NCBI RefSeq assembly: GCF_001447995.1
Contig: NZ_LDPE01000002.1
Span: forward strand, 372,001 to 436,000
DNA length: 64,000 nucleotides
Direction: 5' to 3'
Origin: Maribacter dokdonensis DSW-8
GTDB lineage: Bacteria; Bacteroidota; Bacteroidia; Flavobacteriales; Flavobacteriaceae
The notes beneath the pieces are model-generated. The model saw only the letters and a list, made by a program, of their open reading frames with translations, ran no database searches and had not been told where the DNA came from. The translations under genes and the position numbers were made by a program. How positions within the stretch are numbered: position 1 is the first letter of the stretch; the number at the start of each line of letters is the position of its first letter. Of the stretch, positions 63,330 to 64,000 are shown piece by piece.

Positions 63330-64000
63330 TTAAATATTATGATGTTTTTTAACGAACTCTTCCCACTCGGCAAACTTTTCCTCTTTCATAACTCGCTCCA
63401 TTTTTACTTGTCCGCCTTTCTTTTTGTTACTATCGTTCCAATCGTAAAAAACTTCTGGATTTACCGTGAATACTTTCACTCCTTTCAAAGCTTTAGACCT
63501 GGCAACCTTGTAATTTTTATTGGCAGCTTTTAATGATTTGTCAAGTTTTTCCGCAATCTTTTCAGGGTTTTGAGTAGTGGTAGTGCCTAGGTACCATGTA
63601 TGGTAAAAACCATCATCGTACTTTTTTGCACAAAGGGTATATTCTGGTATTTCAATGTCAAAGGTTTCCATGATATCTTGTAGCGCATCATCCAATTTAT
63701 TGACAGATAACTGTGAACCCACGGTGTTTAAGAAAAATTTGGTGCGCCCCGTAATTTTTATTTCGGCACGTTCCACATCTGTAAATTCTATGGTATCTCC
63801 AATTAGGTAACGCCAAGCACCGCTGACCGTACTGATAATGAGCACGTAGTTTTGTCCTTTTTCAACTTCAGAAAGAGTTAATGATGGTGCATCTTGAGCA
63901 AGAGAACCATCTTCAAGAATATAATCTGGATCAAAAGGAACAAACTCAAAGTAAATACCATTGTCGGTCACCAACTTCATGGCATCGGTTTCTGGTCTTG
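63330..64000 (-). CDS. GH3 auxin-responsive promoter-like protein, C-terminal part
   Basis: The frame is open to the right edge, so the N-terminal half is outside; the ATG at 63980 is internal. The visible 220-odd residues belong to the GH3 family: PFDPDYILEDGS, VSGAWRYLIGDTIEF, GRTKFFLNTVGSQLS and GGQVKMERVM. Plant members conjugate amino acids to jasmonate or auxin; bacterial relatives are adenylating enzymes of unknown substrate. Convergent with the zincin gene, with a 1-bp gap. Confidence 0.88.
   Translation of the reverse strand, partial: RPETDAMKLVTDNGIYFEFVPFDPDYILEDGSLAQDAPSLTLSEVEKGQNYVLIISTVSGAWRYLIGDTIEFTDVERAEIKITGRTKFFLNTVGSQLSVNKLDDALQDIMETFDIEIPEYTLCAKKYDDGFYHTWYLGTTTTQNPEKIAEKLDKSLKAANKNYKVARSKALKGVKVFTVNPEVFYDWNDSNKKKGGQVKMERVMKEEKFAEWEEFVKKHHNI

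Overview
The window is a stretch of chromosome from a marine-type member of the Flavobacteriaceae (Bacteroidota). The signs are AT-rich DNA, TAnnTTTG-type promoter elements, outer-membrane barrels with carboxypeptidase-regulatory N-termini, short lipoprotein signals, a methylmalonyl-CoA epimerase, and many flavobacterial small conserved proteins. I could not name the species. No prophage, insertion sequence or CRISPR array was found.

Region 1 (1-9.4 kb): two tandem TonB-receptor-like barrel proteins, the first cut by the window edge. Then comes a compact minus-strand operon of an Lgt-superfamily membrane protein, a multi-cysteine radical SAM enzyme of the MJ0619/Tes type and a two-helix membrane peptide. 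Housekeeping genes follow: dusB, a LolC/E-type permease with rbfA, and an epimerase. Region 2 (9.4-10.3 kb): one intact tRNA(CAU) gene preceded by two 96-bp copies of a broken tRNA whose anticodon loop is replaced by an 18-bp palindrome. A small GIY-YIG nuclease gene follows, and then a third damaged tRNA 3' end with a duplicated terminator. Region 3 (10.5-22.5 kb): an M14 peptidase, a lipoprotein, small proteins, a TlpA-like thioredoxin, a PepSY-like protein divergent from an OmpR/histidine-kinase pair, an SdiA-regulated-type protein, a VTT/DedA-like protein and a sugar-kinase-like phosphotransferase.

Region 4 (22.5-43.7 kb) is a complete nitrate assimilation island. The minus-strand operon is nirB-nirD-DUF4202-NarX-like kinase-siroheme synthase. 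On the plus strand are uroporphyrinogen-III methyltransferase, the NarK transporter, a Crp/Fnr regulator with FNR-like cysteines, an NrtABCD-type ABC importer, a porin and a NarL-type response regulator. They are followed by a nitrate reductase fused to an NAD(P)H/FAD module and a [2Fe-2S] domain, and by a rubredoxin protein built on a nitrite-reductase-like scaffold. Paired TACGTAT heptamers in a 7-2-7 layout lie before nirB, narK, the response regulator and the nitrate reductase. The genes together cover uptake, reduction of nitrate to nitrite to ammonium, siroheme supply and regulation; molybdenum-cofactor genes are not in the window.

Region 5 (43.8-64 kb): an HD-PycTM membrane protein, a giant metallophosphoesterase-barrel lipoprotein, an aldehyde dehydrogenase, a stress-type set (YtxH, YqjE-like, Dps, DUF2945, PA2169-type bundle), a cyclase-fold DUF2652 protein and topoisomerase IB. 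It also holds a degenerate SRAP protein, two tandem AraC regulators, an AsmA/DUF748-like protein, cardiolipin synthase with a secreted zincin, and the C-terminus of a GH3-family protein. The most unusual items are the tRNA/GIY-YIG array, the Lgt-like/radical SAM operon, the shared 7-2-7 operators, the fused nitrate reductase with its rubredoxin partner, and the SRAP lacking its catalytic cysteine.
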